A stretch of DNA of 64,000 bases. It comes from Tetraselmis striata (lineage: Eukaryota > Chlorophyta > Chlorodendrophyceae > Chlorodendrales > Chlorodendraceae). Numbering within the stretch: the stretch's first letter is position 1; every line of letters starts with the position of its first letter. The notes beneath the pieces were generated by a model. The model was given only the letters and a program-made list of their open reading frames with translations. It was not told the DNA's origin and searched no databases. The stretch lies in contig VCJN01000433.1 of the NCBI GenBank assembly GCA_006384855.1, positions 52,167-116,166 on the forward strand, given 5' to 3'. Both the position numbers and the translations under genes were made by a program. Below are positions 22,459-33,116 of the stretch, piece after piece.

Positions 22459-24749
22459 CTGGAGAGAGCTATGTCAACTACCAGTTCGCACCAAAGAACC
22501 GGCAGTCAAGGTTGGCTCTACAATACACAGGTATGATAGGCATGTGAGTACAAAAGTGTTTGGACGTGTCTGAAAATGCGTATGGACATGTCTGAATGTG
22601 TATGTACTATGAACATGTACGAACAAGCCTCAATGTATCAGGACGGCTACCAATCCGCCGCAAGATCCACCTGCGTACACTTCGCGCGCACCACCCCAAT
22701 GTTGCTTATGTCGCCAGGATGAACAAGGACATTCGCAAGAAGGCAGTGGCACTGGTTGACCTGTTGGACGATGCTGGCTACAAGGTGCTTCAAGCAAGAC
22801 TGGATGATACGTCCAAGGTATGGGGCTGCGCACCGGTATGATGTTGTCTGTGGCATAATTGTATCGTGCTAGTACGTAGCAATTGCTGAAATAATGTGCG
22901 GTGTTGTGCTTATGTGCAGGTCAAGGCCGGAGAACCCAACTGCCCTATAGCCTTTGGTGGCCGGGGGAAGAAGTCAATCATGCCTTCAGATATCGACATT
23001 TAGACATTGGATCATGACTTCTCCCTTGTCAGCATGGCGCCCAGTATCACATTACTGGGGTTGGTTGCTCGTGGGCTAGATCGGCCGGCATCATTTTACA
23101 AGGGTAAGGTGCTGCTACGCGGATGGCACATGTGCGGCGTTGATTGAGCTGTTCACATGCATGATATCAATGTGTTCATATCAATTTAAATGGATTGTGT
23201 ATTTACTGTCTATAGGGGAGGCTCATGCCTGTCTGAAGGATGCCATCACGCAGCCCTCGTCTGCTGCGGCCCGCCACATGGCGGAGCTGAGCGACATCTT
23301 GAACAAGGAGCCGGACATTGACTCTGTCCCCGTCTTGTTTTTTCAAAACTGATATTGGACCTGATCACAATTGTGGGCACATCTAGCCGCAGATGGCGTG
23401 GATGCGCATCATGTTCAGGCATGGCCTGGACATGATGGTGGTGTCTCGTTGCGCCCCTCAACACAGTTGGGCCAACGCAGTGGAGCGGTGCATGGCGCCG
23501 CTGAACATCATGCTGCAAAACTGCCCCCTTGCTCGGCAGAAGATTGACGACGGCAACGAGAAGTTGATGAAGGCTTGCAACAACATCACGGATGTCCGCG
23601 CTCGTTGCCATCACAGTGCCAAACATGTGGCGCCAGCGGCTACAACAGCCGAGGAGGCACCTGAGGAGGGTGGCGCCAGCGCAGCTCAGCAGGGCGGCGC
23701 CATCAGCCCAGCTGTGGAGGGCGGCTCCAACAGTGCAGCTGAGGAGGGCGGCGCCAACATCCCAGCTGAGCAGTCTGTTGCTGAGGAGGCAGCGAGCGAG
23801 GAGGAGCCAGAAAATGATGATGATGAATTCAACATGTTGGAGTCTGGTGATGACTCTGACTCTGAGGTGGAGTTTGTCGGGGAGCGGGAGGGGGGGCATG
23901 ACACAACCACGTTGGATGATGATGACGATGCGGAGATGATTGATGGGGCAGTAAATGAGGTACCTTTCCATGTGGTGTATCTCAACAGCATTGCTCCGCT
24001 GCGGGGGATGTTGGAGCAGCGCTTCGCCCGCGCTGCATGGAACCAGCAGCCGTACGCCCTCCACAAGCCGGCGTCAAGTGATGACGTACGTCTGACCTAA
24101 GCACATTCACTCTAAGTGGGGTTGCTGAATACGAGCTGATTGTGCAACTATGTATGTGTGTTTTCATGTGTCATGGGCAGGTGGCAGCGGTGTTGGCTGA
24201 CATCAAGCGATGGGTAGATCCCACAGTGACTTCCGTGGCTGTCACCCGGAAGACACTCACCAAACATCCTGATCTGCAGCGCATATTGGACAACCACACT
24301 AATGCTTCCCCCTACATGATACAGTACTTCAAATCACCCAGACATGCGCCTTGCAACCGCTATCCATGCAGGAAGAATCTTTGGCCTATGCCTATCGTGC
24401 AAGACAATGACCTGTATTGCCAGCTGCAGAACGCAGTCATTCCTCTACCCATCCCCAATCCAGCCAATCCCTGCTCCAAGTACCTGCCACTTGAGGAAGC
24501 ATAGCAGTTGCCTTTCGCAGCGGAGCATGAGCCTTTGCTGGAAAGAAAACCACCAGGGCTGCAAAGGACAGCAATGCAGATGGAGCTGGCCGTTGTCGTG
24601 GTCGCGGCCGTGGGCGCGGTGCTGGTGGCCGCAAGCGCAAGGAGCGGGATGAGGCACTGCCCCCCAATGCATGCTACATTGAGGACGTTGGCAGTGGTGA
24701 ACAATACCAAGGCAACATTGCCAGGGGTGCAGTGACGTGCAAGGACTGA
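22459..24749 (+). pseudogene. Decayed DDE-type transposase-like gene
   Basis: Inferred exons: about 22459-22530, 22642-22817, 22920-23103, 23216-24085 and 24181-24749. Translated in order these give a block around KVKAGEPNCPIA preceded by LDD, then LDHDFSL, then TDIGPDHN, then HSWANAVERCMAPLN with a following LMKACNNITDVR. From memory this order (DD...K-KVGEP, DHDF, D-GPDH, N-VER) matches an uncharacterised transposase-like family found in cnidarians and algae, with D, D and E as candidate catalytic residues. Between the last core block and the C-terminus is an acidic Glu/Asp-rich insert (23640-23945). The tail (about 24530-24749) is RG-rich and basic. Lesions: TAG near 23001, a frameshift near 23348, TAG near 23387, and a stop plus frame change near 24502. 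Start not found. Confidence 0.65.
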
Positions 24750-24859
24750 TGCAAGCCCAATGTGATCTTCTCCATAAGCGCTCCACGCAATATGGTTCCC
24801 CCCAATCATGAGGATGGCACGGCTCCAAGCAAGCGTGAGTTGCAGGCGTGCAGGGCTAC

Positions 24860-24920
24860 GGTACAAGGGGGCATTTTCGAGTCAAAACGGTCCTATTTAC
24901 GGACTCGAAAATGTGCCCCC
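24860..24920. repeat. Terminal inverted repeat, left end
   Basis: CATTTTCGAGTCAAAACGG pairs in inverted orientation with TACGGACTCGAAAATG about 20 bases later, so the terminus is itself a near-palindrome. The whole block is an inverted copy of the ends at 28898-28947, 34545-34600 and 46214-46270. The next 150 bp (CACGTGATCGCTTAGGCTGG onward) recurs after the left end at 29818, so the subterminal region is conserved too. Confidence 0.75.
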
Positions 24921-25288
24921 CACGTGATCGCTTAGGCTGGGATATGTACCCACTTTTTGGTTACATTTCAGGTGCAATGTATAACTATACGAGAGTACTA
25001 AAAATGACAGTTCGCCGTGTCCTCTTCGCGCCCTGTGTCGCGTAAAGTACTATCCGCCTCACCTAGGTGGTGGGGCTACTTCGCGCCATTTTGCGCGCCA
25101 CGGCGGCCCACCCTGTTAAGGATTTCACTCCTCGCTGCTCGAAGCTCCAAGAGACCTGCTGCATCGCCGCCGTTTTGGGAGCCATCTCCGCCGGACCCCG
25201 CTGGCAGTGGTTGAGATGCGCGCTTGGACGACCCGCAAGCATGACGCGGCGCCGCTACGACCTGGTAGTAGCGGTCATCGACTAAGAC

Positions 25289-25313
25289 GGGGGGGGGGGG
25301 GGGGGGGGGGGGG
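25289..25313 (+). repeat. Poly-G tract, 25 bases
   Basis: An uninterrupted run of 25 G, one of eight G or C runs of 18 or more bases between 21.6 and 45.9 kb. It could be a real G-quadruplex-prone tract or a sequencing or assembly problem. Confidence 0.9.
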
Positions 25314-25329
25314 TTAGAGACCCGGCTCG

Positions 25330-25750
25330 GCAGGGCAAGCAGGTGTTGGTGGACTTCAATAAGCGGTGCTTAGTGATGTGTTGAATGCCGCGCCGCATCT
25401 CGTTGTTGTTGCGCCAGTCGCGAACGATGCGAATCGAGTAGCCACAATGTTTTACAGTCTTGCTCTGGCACTCCCCGAAGAGGGGAGAATCCACAGCAGC
25501 GTACCACCAATTTACGGAAAGTCCGGCGCAACAGCCTGCAAGACAAGGTTCCACGACGCACGGGAGTCGGGTGTGGAAAAGCGTCTCGTCGTTACAAGAG
25601 CTAGGAGCGACAGTACACGGGTTTTTACGCGAGAGATGCGGGCGTTCACTTGCTCCCGCTGTCGAGATGCGGGTAATGCCACCCCTCACGGTAAATTCTC
25701 TCCACCCTATGCATCTCTTGCTCGGCAGTCTTGCTAGCGGTGGCCTCGGC
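25330..25750 (-). pseudogene. Minus-strand TE coding fragment
   Basis: The stretch encoding TVKHCGYSIR and RDWRNNNEMRRGIQ (around 25380-25460) matches the end of the fragment at 36150-36945. The adjoining 25500-25740 matches 29440-29690 instead. The fragment is thus a chimera of two modules that are separate elsewhere in the mosaic. No intact frame spans it and I do not recognise the protein. Confidence 0.55.
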
Positions 25751-25755
25751 CAGTG

Positions 25756-27012
25756 ATGAAGGTATAGGGTGCGCTCATCGTAGAGATGCTGCCATATATC
25801 CCCGCAAAGTGCTATCCAGTGATGTAGGTAAGTTGCGCTTATTGTGCAGATGCTTCCATGTATCCCCGAAAAGTGCTGTCCAGTGATGTAGGCTGGGTGC
25901 GCTTTTTGTGCAGGTGCTGTCACATAGCCCCGTATAGTGGTATCCAGTGATGTAGGTAAGGTGCGCTGCTTGTGCAGGTGCTGCCATATATCCCCGCATA
26001 GTCCTATCCAATGATGTAGGTAGGGTGCGCTTATCGTGCAGGTGCTGACACGTATCCCCGGATAGTGCTATCCAGTGATGTACGTAAGGTGCGCTTGTTG
26101 TGCATGTGCTTCCATGTATCCCCGAAAAGTGCTGTCCAATGATGTAGATTGAGTGCGCTTTTTGCGCAGGTGCTGTCACATAGCCCCGTATAGTGCTATC
26201 CAGTGATGTGAGTAAGGTGCGCTGCTTGTGCAGGTGCTGCCATGTATCCCCGCATAGTCCTATCCAATGATGTAGGTAGGGTGCGCTTATCGTGCAGGTG
26301 CTGACACGCATCCCGGGATATTGCTATCCAGTGATGTGGGTAAGGTGCGCTTATTGTGCAGGTGCTTCCATATATCCCTGCATAGTGCTATCTAGTGATG
26401 TAGGTAGGGTGCGCTTATTGCGCAGGTGCTGCCATGTATCCCCGCGTAGTCCTATCCAATGATGTAAGTACGGTGCGCTTATTGCGCAGGTGCTGCCATG
26501 TATCCCCGCATAGTGCTATCCAATGATGTAGGTAGGGTGCGCTTATTGTGCAGGTGCTGCCATGTATCCGCGCATGGTGCTATCCAGTGATGTAGGTAGG
26601 GTGCGCTTATTGTGATGGTGCTTCCATGTATCCCCGGATAGTGCTATCCAGTGATGTAGGTAGGGTGCGCTTATCGTGCATGTGCTGCCATGTATCCCCG
26701 CATAGTGCTATACAGTAATGTGGGTAAGGTACGCTCATTGTGCCGGTGCTGCCATGAATCCCCGCATAGTGCTATCCAATGATGTAGGTAGGGTGCGCTT
26801 ATTGCGCAGGTGCTGCCATGTATCCCCGGATAGTGCTATCCAGTGATGTAGGTAGGGTGCGCGTATCGTTCAGGTGCTGCCATGTATCCCCGCATAGTGC
26901 TATACAGTGATGTAGGTAAGGTACGCTTATTGCGCAGGTGCTGCCATGTATCCCCGCATAGTGCTATACAATGATGTAGGTAAGGTACGCTCATTGTACC
27001 GGTGCTGCTATG
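25756..27012. repeat. 64-bp tandem array
   Basis: Roughly 19 copies of a 64-bp unit built on GTGCTATCCAGTGATGTAGG and TGCTGCCATGTATCCCCGCA; for example one unit starts near 26641 and the next near 26705. Copies differ at a few positions, so the array is not freshly expanded. The 178-residue ORF on the minus strand is an artefact of it. The array abuts TE sequence on the left and a second tandem array on the right. Confidence 0.9.
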
Positions 27013-28096
27013 TATGACGGCACGCGTGAACTAGGGAGATGTGCGGTGCGGCGCTGGAGATTCCGTGTTAATCTGCGGCGCCGTGCCGCGACTATGAGGT
27101 ATAAGGGATTCTGCTTAGCGATCCTGTATAGTGTCGCCGAGGCTATGCGCTTTCATGATTCTTGTATGTTACATAACGCCAAATGGTGAAAGGTCTGCAG
27201 CCGTCTAGGTTGTTACGGCGCGCGTGAAATCTAGAGTTGTGCGGTGCGGCGCTGAAGATTCCGTGTGAATCTGCGGCGCCGTGCTGCGAATATGATGTAT
27301 AAGGGGTTCTGCTTAGCGATCCTGTATAGTGTCGCCGGCTATGCGCTTTCATGATTCTTGTATGTCACATAAAGCCGAATGGTTAAAGGTCTGCAACCTT
27401 CTAGGCTGTGACGGCACGCGTGAACTGGGGAGATGTGGAGATTCCGTGTGAATCTGCGGCGCCTTGCCGCGAATATGAGGTATTTTAAGGGATGATTCTG
27501 CTTTGCACTTTGTATAGTGTCGCCGAGGCTATGCGCTGTCATGATCCTTGTACGTCATATAAAGCCGAATGGTAAAAGGGCTGCAGCCGTCTGGGCTGTT
27601 ACGGCACGCGTGAAGTCGGGAGATGTGCGGTGCGGCGCTGGAGATTCCGTGTGAATCTGCGGCGCCGTGCCGCGGATATAAGGTATTTTAAGGGATGATT
27701 CTGCTAAGCACTCTGTATAGTGTCGCCGAGGCTATGCGCTGTCATGATCCTTATATGTCACATAAAGCCGAATGGTACAAGGTTTGCAACCGTCTAGGCT
27801 GTTACGGCTCGCGTGAACTGGGGAGATGTGCGGTGCGGCGCTAGAGATTCCGTGTGAATATGTTGCGCAGTGCCGCGAAAATGAGGTATAACGGGCTGTG
27901 CTTAGCGATATGTATAGTGTCGCCGAGGCTATGCGCTTTCATAGTCCTTGTATGTCATATAAAGCCGAATGGTAAAAGGGCTGCAGCCGTCTGGGCTGTT
28001 ACGGCACGCGTGAACTGGGGAGATGTGCGGTGCAGCGCTAGAGATTCCGTGTGAATCTGCGGCGCCGTGCCACGAATATGAGGAATTAGGGGTTCT
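27013..28096. repeat. Tandem array of about 195 bp
   Basis: About five and a half copies of a unit starting near ACGGCACGCGTGAAC, at roughly 27017, 27214, 27411, 27600, 27801 and 28000. Each holds GGAGATTCCGTGTGAATCTG and TGTATAGTGTCGCCGAGGCT. It ends exactly where the small transposon at 28097 begins. No coding role is visible. Confidence 0.88.
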
Positions 28097-28149
28097 GGAT
28101 ACAAGGGGCATTTTCGAGTCAAAATGGGCACATTTCCGAGCTTTGGGTC

Positions 28150-28573
28150 GACAAGTGGCGCCTCTTGTTGAAGGGGGGTCGTTGAGATGGTCTATGTAGG
28201 GAAGGGGAGGACGTCTGAGAATCTTTGCCCTCACGCGCGAAGATGCGCACACATTTGAGGTTCCGAGGTTCTGAGGCTCCGGCTCGGGCAAAGGCTGCGA
28301 ATCTCCGCCCCCGCCCTGCGATGGCGGTCCGCTTCGATGTTGGCCACCGCTCGGTTGCAGGGGCCTCATGGGCTGAGTCGTGGGTATTGGAGCCTAGGGT
28401 GCCCTCCTGCCCGATCGCAAGTGCATCTGCGGAGAATCTTGCGCCACGGGGGTCACTAGCATTGCGTCGAGAGCCCTCGTTGGCTCAAAACCAAGCGCAA
28501 CTGCAGATGCCCCCGCCACCGGACTCTTCGAGCGGGCAGGGGTGCGCTTTCCTTTGCGAACACGCTTTGCCAT
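28150..28573 (-). pseudogene. N-terminal fragment of the GAGTC-family ORF
   Basis: Begins with a Lys/Arg-rich segment (MAKRVRKGKR) and includes the family block LVTPVAQDSPQMHLRSGRR, followed by Pro/Gly/Ser-rich sequence. The same N-terminus is at 33930-34214 and 37573-38274. It has no known domain; the basic start and disordered composition suggest a nucleic-acid-binding tail (inference). It lacks the rest of the protein. Confidence 0.6.
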
Positions 28574-28838
28574 GCTTTTGTGAACCAAGATGCGTGAAGA
28601 TGCCTCACAAAATACAAGCGCGAGGGTGCTTGCGAGTGGTAGATGAGTGAAAAGCACAGCGGCGGAGTAGCATTCCATGCGAAAACGGTTAGCATGGAAG
28701 GGTAGCGATGCAGATCGTCAACTGGCGGTGGACAGATGTGTAGTACATAGTATAGTATAGGTGAATGGTACCTCGTACGGTGTTGGCAAGGATGTGTGAA
28801 AGGCCAGTTTCACAATACATTCGTACAGTATTAGGCGT

Positions 28839-28881
28839 AACTCGGTTTTTGGACCCCCTTGGGGGGTGCAAAAACCGAGTT
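28839..28881. repeat. Subterminal hairpin
   Basis: AACTCGGTTTTTGGACCCCC and GGGGGTGCAAAAACCGAGTT are near-perfect reverse complements around a short loop, just inside the right terminus. Equivalent hairpins are at 34495-34536 and 46166-46207. Position and sequence are conserved among family members, so it is probably a transposition or end-recognition feature. Confidence 0.85.
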
Positions 28882-28947
28882 AAGGGGGGGGGGGTAATTT
28901 CGAGTCCGGAAATGTGCCCATTTTGACTCGATATTTGCCCTTTTTCC

Positions 28948-29817
28948 CTGTCGAGGTAGTCCATTCGCGGGAGGGGGCCTTGCGTCAAGTAGGTGCTCGG
29001 AATCTGCACGCAGCAGATATCCGCATTGGAGGCCGCCAGCAGCGGTAGGAGAAAGTCCAAGTGACTGAACCAAGGCGACGTCACGACGACAAAGGGCTCG
29101 TTGCACAGGGCAGTGGCCTTGTCGGGTGTTTCCGGCGACAAAGCGTCGGCGACGAAGAGGGACACGCGAGACGGGTTGATGTCACTCAATATCACCCTCC
29201 TGGGCCTCCCGAACAGAGCGTGTGCCGTGCCGGCGAAGCCGCTGCATGGATCCCACACGCAGACATGTCGCCAGGTATTTACGCAGGCCGTCAAGCAGTG
29301 ATACTCCCACGGAGATGTGTAGATGCACGGTGGGTTGTTGCCCAACATCTTGCGAGAAAGAACGTGCCCGCGTTTCAGCATGTGCTCCGACCACGCGCCA
29401 GGCATCCCCGCAGTCAAGCGAGTTGCGTACGTTGACAGCGTACCACCAATCTCCGGTAAAATCCGGCGCAACAGCATGTTTGAAAGGTTCCACCACGCAC
29501 GGAAGTCGGGTACGGAAAGCGTCTCGTGGTTACAAGAGGTCGGAGCGATAGTACACGGGTTTGTACGCGAGAGATGCGGGCGTTCACCTGCTCCCGCTGT
29601 CGAGATGCGGGTAATCCCATCCCTCTCAGTTAATTCTCTCCACCCTCCGCATTTCTTGCGTCAGCGTCAGTCTTGCCTGCGGTTGCCTCACCCACCGCTG
29701 CTTTGACGTCCTCGAGGATGTAGTCGTCGTCCCCAATGTGGGCCTCCGGGCCCCAGTGCCGCATCTCTTTCGCCGCCGCCATGGTTCTCGCCGACTCGTG
29801 CATGCGACGGTAGGCAT
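28948..29817 (-). pseudogene. SAM-dependent methyltransferase-like fragment
   Basis: The minus-strand frame (about 29477 to 28948) carries IYTSPWEYH, then WDPCSGFAGTA (SAM-binding motif I type, 29222-29259), an ILSDINPS acidic loop, and VTSPWFSHLDFLLPL (motif IV type, around 29067-29084), ending in a QIPSTYLTQGPLPRMDYLD segment. This order is typical of a class I methyltransferase fold; the family is one I associate with TE-linked proteins of algae and oomycetes, from memory. At 28947 the frame is cut by the small transposon, losing the C-terminal part that survives at 32653-32830. Upstream coding (29630-29817) is cut by the 4.8-kb element at 29818 and probably continues at 34601. Confidence 0.65.
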
Positions 29818-29981
29818 GGTACATGGCACATTTTTGAGTCAAAACGGTCCAATTCCTGGACTCAAAAATCTGCCCCCCACGTGATCGCTTAGGCTGGGAT
29901 ATGTACCCATTTTTCGGTCACATTTCAGGTGCAATGCAATACTATACGAGAGTACTAAATATGGCACATCGGCGTGTCCTC

Positions 29982-30790
29982 TTCGCGCCCTCAGTCGCGT
30001 AAAGTACTATCTGCCTCACCTTGGAAGATTGCGGACGCGAGGGCGTGGCGACTGGCGTTTCGAACCTGGAAATCGAGCCTCACTCGCGCAGAGAAGACGC
30101 CCCGGGCCTACGAGTCTATCGCCGACCCCAGAGATTGTGTTCGTCGCAACGAGATGCTACCTCTGAACCCTGCTGACAGTAACGCGGCGTTGGGGCGAGA
30201 TGTCGGCGCAGGCGGCGGTGCGGGCTTCGCGTCCAGAGATGAGGGCTCCTTAGGCGGAGATGCGGGTCGGGGAGGCGGAGATGCGGCACCGCCACGTGAA
30301 GATGTGGCCCTGCGACTCCCACCAGCGGCACCCGAAGGCGCCTGACGGCTTGACGTGGCTTCGCGTTTCGGCTTAGGCGCCTGGAAGAGTCGTCGTCCTC
30401 CAACTTTATCGCCATCTTGAAGGAGGACTCGGCCCGCGCTTCTCGGAATGCTTCTTGCGCGGCTTATTATTGGCCGACAAGCTGCTCTTGCCTCCCGTGC
30501 TCAACGCACCGTGCGAGCGCTTCGTCGCACTCGAAGGTTGAGGCTCACTCGGCGGCTTGGCAGTCTCCGAGGGACCAAACCTGCTCGGGGGAGGGGCGGA
30601 GCTGCTCGAAGCTCTATCAAGAGACATGATGCAGCGCCGTTTTGGGAGCCATCTCCGCCGGACCCCGGTGGCGGTGGTTGAGATGCGGGCTTGGAGGACC
30701 CGCCAGCCTGACGCGGCGCCGCTACGACCTGGCAGTAGCCGTCGTCGACCAAGACGGTGGGGGGTAAAGAGCTGGCTCGGCAACCTTCCA
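29982..30790 (-). pseudogene. Pro/Ser-rich tail region of a GAGTC-family element
   Basis: On the minus strand, 30500-30750 encodes a GGSSKPASQPPPPGSG-type stretch that also occurs at 35853-36110, and part of it before the poly-G run near 25200. No domain is visible and frames are interrupted, so this is decayed low-complexity coding sequence. Confidence 0.5.
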
Positions 30791-30829
30791 GTATAAGGAT
30801 TTATATGACAAAAAGGGGATTTAATCGCC

Positions 30830-31910
30830 CATATGCTTTACCATACTATACATATTGCAAGGCAGTACCACTAATGCCTGATATTTGCTCGCGGCACACC
30901 GCCGATTGCTGCAGCGCTGCACCGCAGATGCTGCTTTAAGGCATGCTTTAAATGCCTAGATGTTTGCAAGCCATTTACTATGCGGAGTTGCATGGCATAG
31001 AAGGGATGTGAACACGCATCGGCTTGACGGTACTATACGGACTGCAAGGCAGTACCGCTAATATCTTATATTTGCTGGCGGCACACAGCAGATTGCTGCA
31101 GCCATTTGCCTAGATTGCTGCAACCCATTTATTAGTATGCGGGGCTGCATTGCATGAAAGGGATGTGAACACGCACCGGCTTGACTATACTATGCAGTTT
31201 GCAAGGCAGTAGGGCTAATGCCTGATATTTGCTTGCGGCACGCCGCAGATTGCTGCAGCGCTGCACCGCAGATGCTGCCTTAAGGCATGCTTTAATTGCC
31301 TAGATGGCTGCACACCATTTATTAGTATGTGGGGTGCATTACTCGAAGGGATGTGAACACGCACCGGCTTGACGATACTATACGGACTGCAAGGCAGTAG
31401 GGCTAATACTTGATATTTGTTGGCGGCACGCCGCAGATTGCTGCAGCGCTGCACCGCAGATGCTGCCTTTAAGCATGCTTTGATTGCCTAGATGGCTGAA
31501 AACCATTAAGTATGCGGGGCTGCATGACATAGAAGGGATATGAACACGCACCGGCTTGACTATACTATGCAGTTTGCAAGGCAGTAGGGCTAATGCCTGA
31601 TATTTCCTGGCGGCACGCCGCATATTACTGCAGCGCTGCACCGCAGATGCTGCCTTAAGGCATGCTTTAATTGCCTAGATGGCTGCAAACCATTTATTAG
31701 TATGCGGGGCTGCATGACATAGAAGGGATGTGAACACGCACCGGCTTGACGATACTATACGGACTGCAAGGCAGTAGGGCTTATACATGATATTTGTTGG
31801 CGGCACGCCGCAGAATGCTGCAACGCTGCACCGTAGATGCTGCCTTTAAGCATGCTTTGATTGCCTAGATGGCTGCAAACCATTTTGTATGCGGGGTTGC
31901 ATGAATCACC
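30830..31910. repeat. Tandem array of about 160-190 bp
   Basis: Six imperfect copies are marked by GCAAGGCAGTA near 30856, 31041, 31201, 31389, 31577 and 31767. Each includes CGCAGATTGCTGCAGCGCTG and GGGATGTGAACACGCACCGG. The array lies inside the 4.8-kb element and ends at an inverted copy of the sequence found at 42300-42480. Confidence 0.88.
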
Positions 31911-32066
31911 AACATGCGCCGGCCGCCGCGCGTTGGCGCCCCGCTCCCCCGGCCGTGCTAGCAAAGGAAGTGCGGTTTGTGAAATCGACGGACAGGAGTC
32001 GATTCAAACTCTTATCTGCGGTCGAGAATGATTTGTTATGATCGTTGATTATGATTAATGAGGTAT
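31911..32066 (-). repeat. Inverted single-unit copy of the 42.3-kb repeat locus
   Basis: Reads as the reverse complement of 42318-42480, including CCTCATTAATCATAATCAAC, GATAAGAGTTGAATCGACTC and a single degenerate copy of the 30-bp GC-rich unit. The same sequence therefore exists once with one unit and once with about twelve. Confidence 0.8.
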
Positions 32067-32113
32067 TGCCCAGGGAGCTATGGCAACGAGTTTCAAGCTG
32101 CATGAATCCCTTG

Positions 32114-32600
32114 TCACGGACCATACACGAACCCACGTTGATTGCCGAGATGCTCCGAGAGATGCGCCCTTAAAGTCGCCGAATATCTTCCGACGACCAA
32201 CCACAAGGCGCGTCCGTTGGTGTCGGGGTTTCTTGGTGCTTTGGCGCGATCAGAAGTACACGACCCGCTGTCAACAGGCTGTCGAGGTAGTCCATTCGCG
32301 GCAGGGGCCTTTGCGTCATGTAGGTGCTCGGAATCTGCACGCGATAGATTTCCGCCTTGGAGGCCGCCAGCAACTATTAAAGCGAATTCAGGTGAGTGAA
32401 CCAAGGCGACATGACAACGACAAAGGGCAGCGTTACAAGAGCTAGGGGAGACAGTCGTACACGGGTTTGTACACGAGAGATGCGGGCGTTCACCTGCCCC
32501 CACTGCGGAGATGCGGGTAATCCCACCCTTTACGATCAATTCGATCTCTCCACCCTCCACATCTCTTGATGCTTTGACGTCCGCGAGGACATACCCGTCA
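32114..32600 (-). pseudogene. Methyltransferase fragment, second copy
   Basis: Carries the SPWF motif (around 32399) and the IPSTYMTQRPLPRMDYLD segment, followed by the C-terminal part (LLTAGRVLLIAPKH...) that is missing from the fragment at 28948. The C-terminal tail, TLRAHLSEHLG and FVYG, ends at about 32115. Several frame changes are needed. It lies directly downstream, on the coding strand, of the related fragment at 32600-33060, so the module is tandemly duplicated inside the 4.8-kb element. Confidence 0.55.
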
Positions 32601-33116
32601 TCCCCAATGTGGCCTTCCGGGTTCCAGTGCCGCACCTCTTTCGCCGCCGTAGTTATCGTTGTCTCGCATACACGAACATACGTTGCTTGCCGAGGTGCTC
32701 CGAGAGATGCGCCCTTAAAGTCGCCGAATCTCGTCCGACGACCAACCACAAGGCGCGTCTGTTGGTGTCGGGGTTTCTTGGGTGCTTTAACGCGATGAGA
32801 AGCGTACGACCCGCTTTTAACAAGCTGTCGAGGTAGTTCATTTGCGAGAGGGGCCCTTGCGTCAAGTAGGTGCTCGGAATCTGCACGCAACAGATATCCG
32901 CATTGGAGGCCGCCAGCAGCGGTAGGAGAAAGTCCAAGTGACTGAACCAAGGCGACGTGACAACAACAAAGGGGTCCTTGCACATGGCAGCGTTACAAGA
33001 GCTAGGAGCGACAGTACACGGGTTTGTACGCGAGAGATGCGAGCGTTCATATGCCCCCACTGCGGAGATGCGGGTAATCCCACCCTCTACCTTTAAATTC
33101 TCTCCACCCTCCGCAT
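32601..33116 (-). pseudogene. Methyltransferase fragment, third copy
   Basis: The minus-strand frame 33060-32653 includes VVTSPWFSHLDFLLPLLAAS, then IPSTYLTQGPLS, YLDSLLKAGRTLLIALKHP, LWLVVGRDSATLRAHLSEHL and FVYARQR before a stop. It is the best preserved C-terminal half of the methyltransferase in this window. The SAM-binding DPCSGFAGTA motif is absent, so it cannot be an active enzyme. A conserved leader (ISRVQTRVLS) precedes it, as in the other copies. Confidence 0.6.

Larger units (their letters stand above)
28097..28947 (-). mobile_element. 851-bp deletion derivative of the GAGTC-ended family
   Basis: Inverted ends 28097-28140 and 28898-28947 share CGAGTCAAAATGGGCACATT in opposite orientation. 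Inside lie the 5' region and the first part of the family ORF (minus strand, ATG at 28573), which stops at about 28150. At that point larger members continue coding (37490 and below), but here the sequence jumps to the other terminus. This is the structure of a non-autonomous derivative made by internal deletion. Its right end interrupts a methyltransferase frame at 28948; its left neighbour is the tandem array, so the other half of that gene is not adjacent and no target duplication is evident. Confidence 0.78.

Noticed and set aside
25775-26311. 178-residue minus-strand protein with HLH and CTISAPYLHH-like repeats
   Set aside because: It is a translation of the 64-bp tandem array and shifts frame between units.
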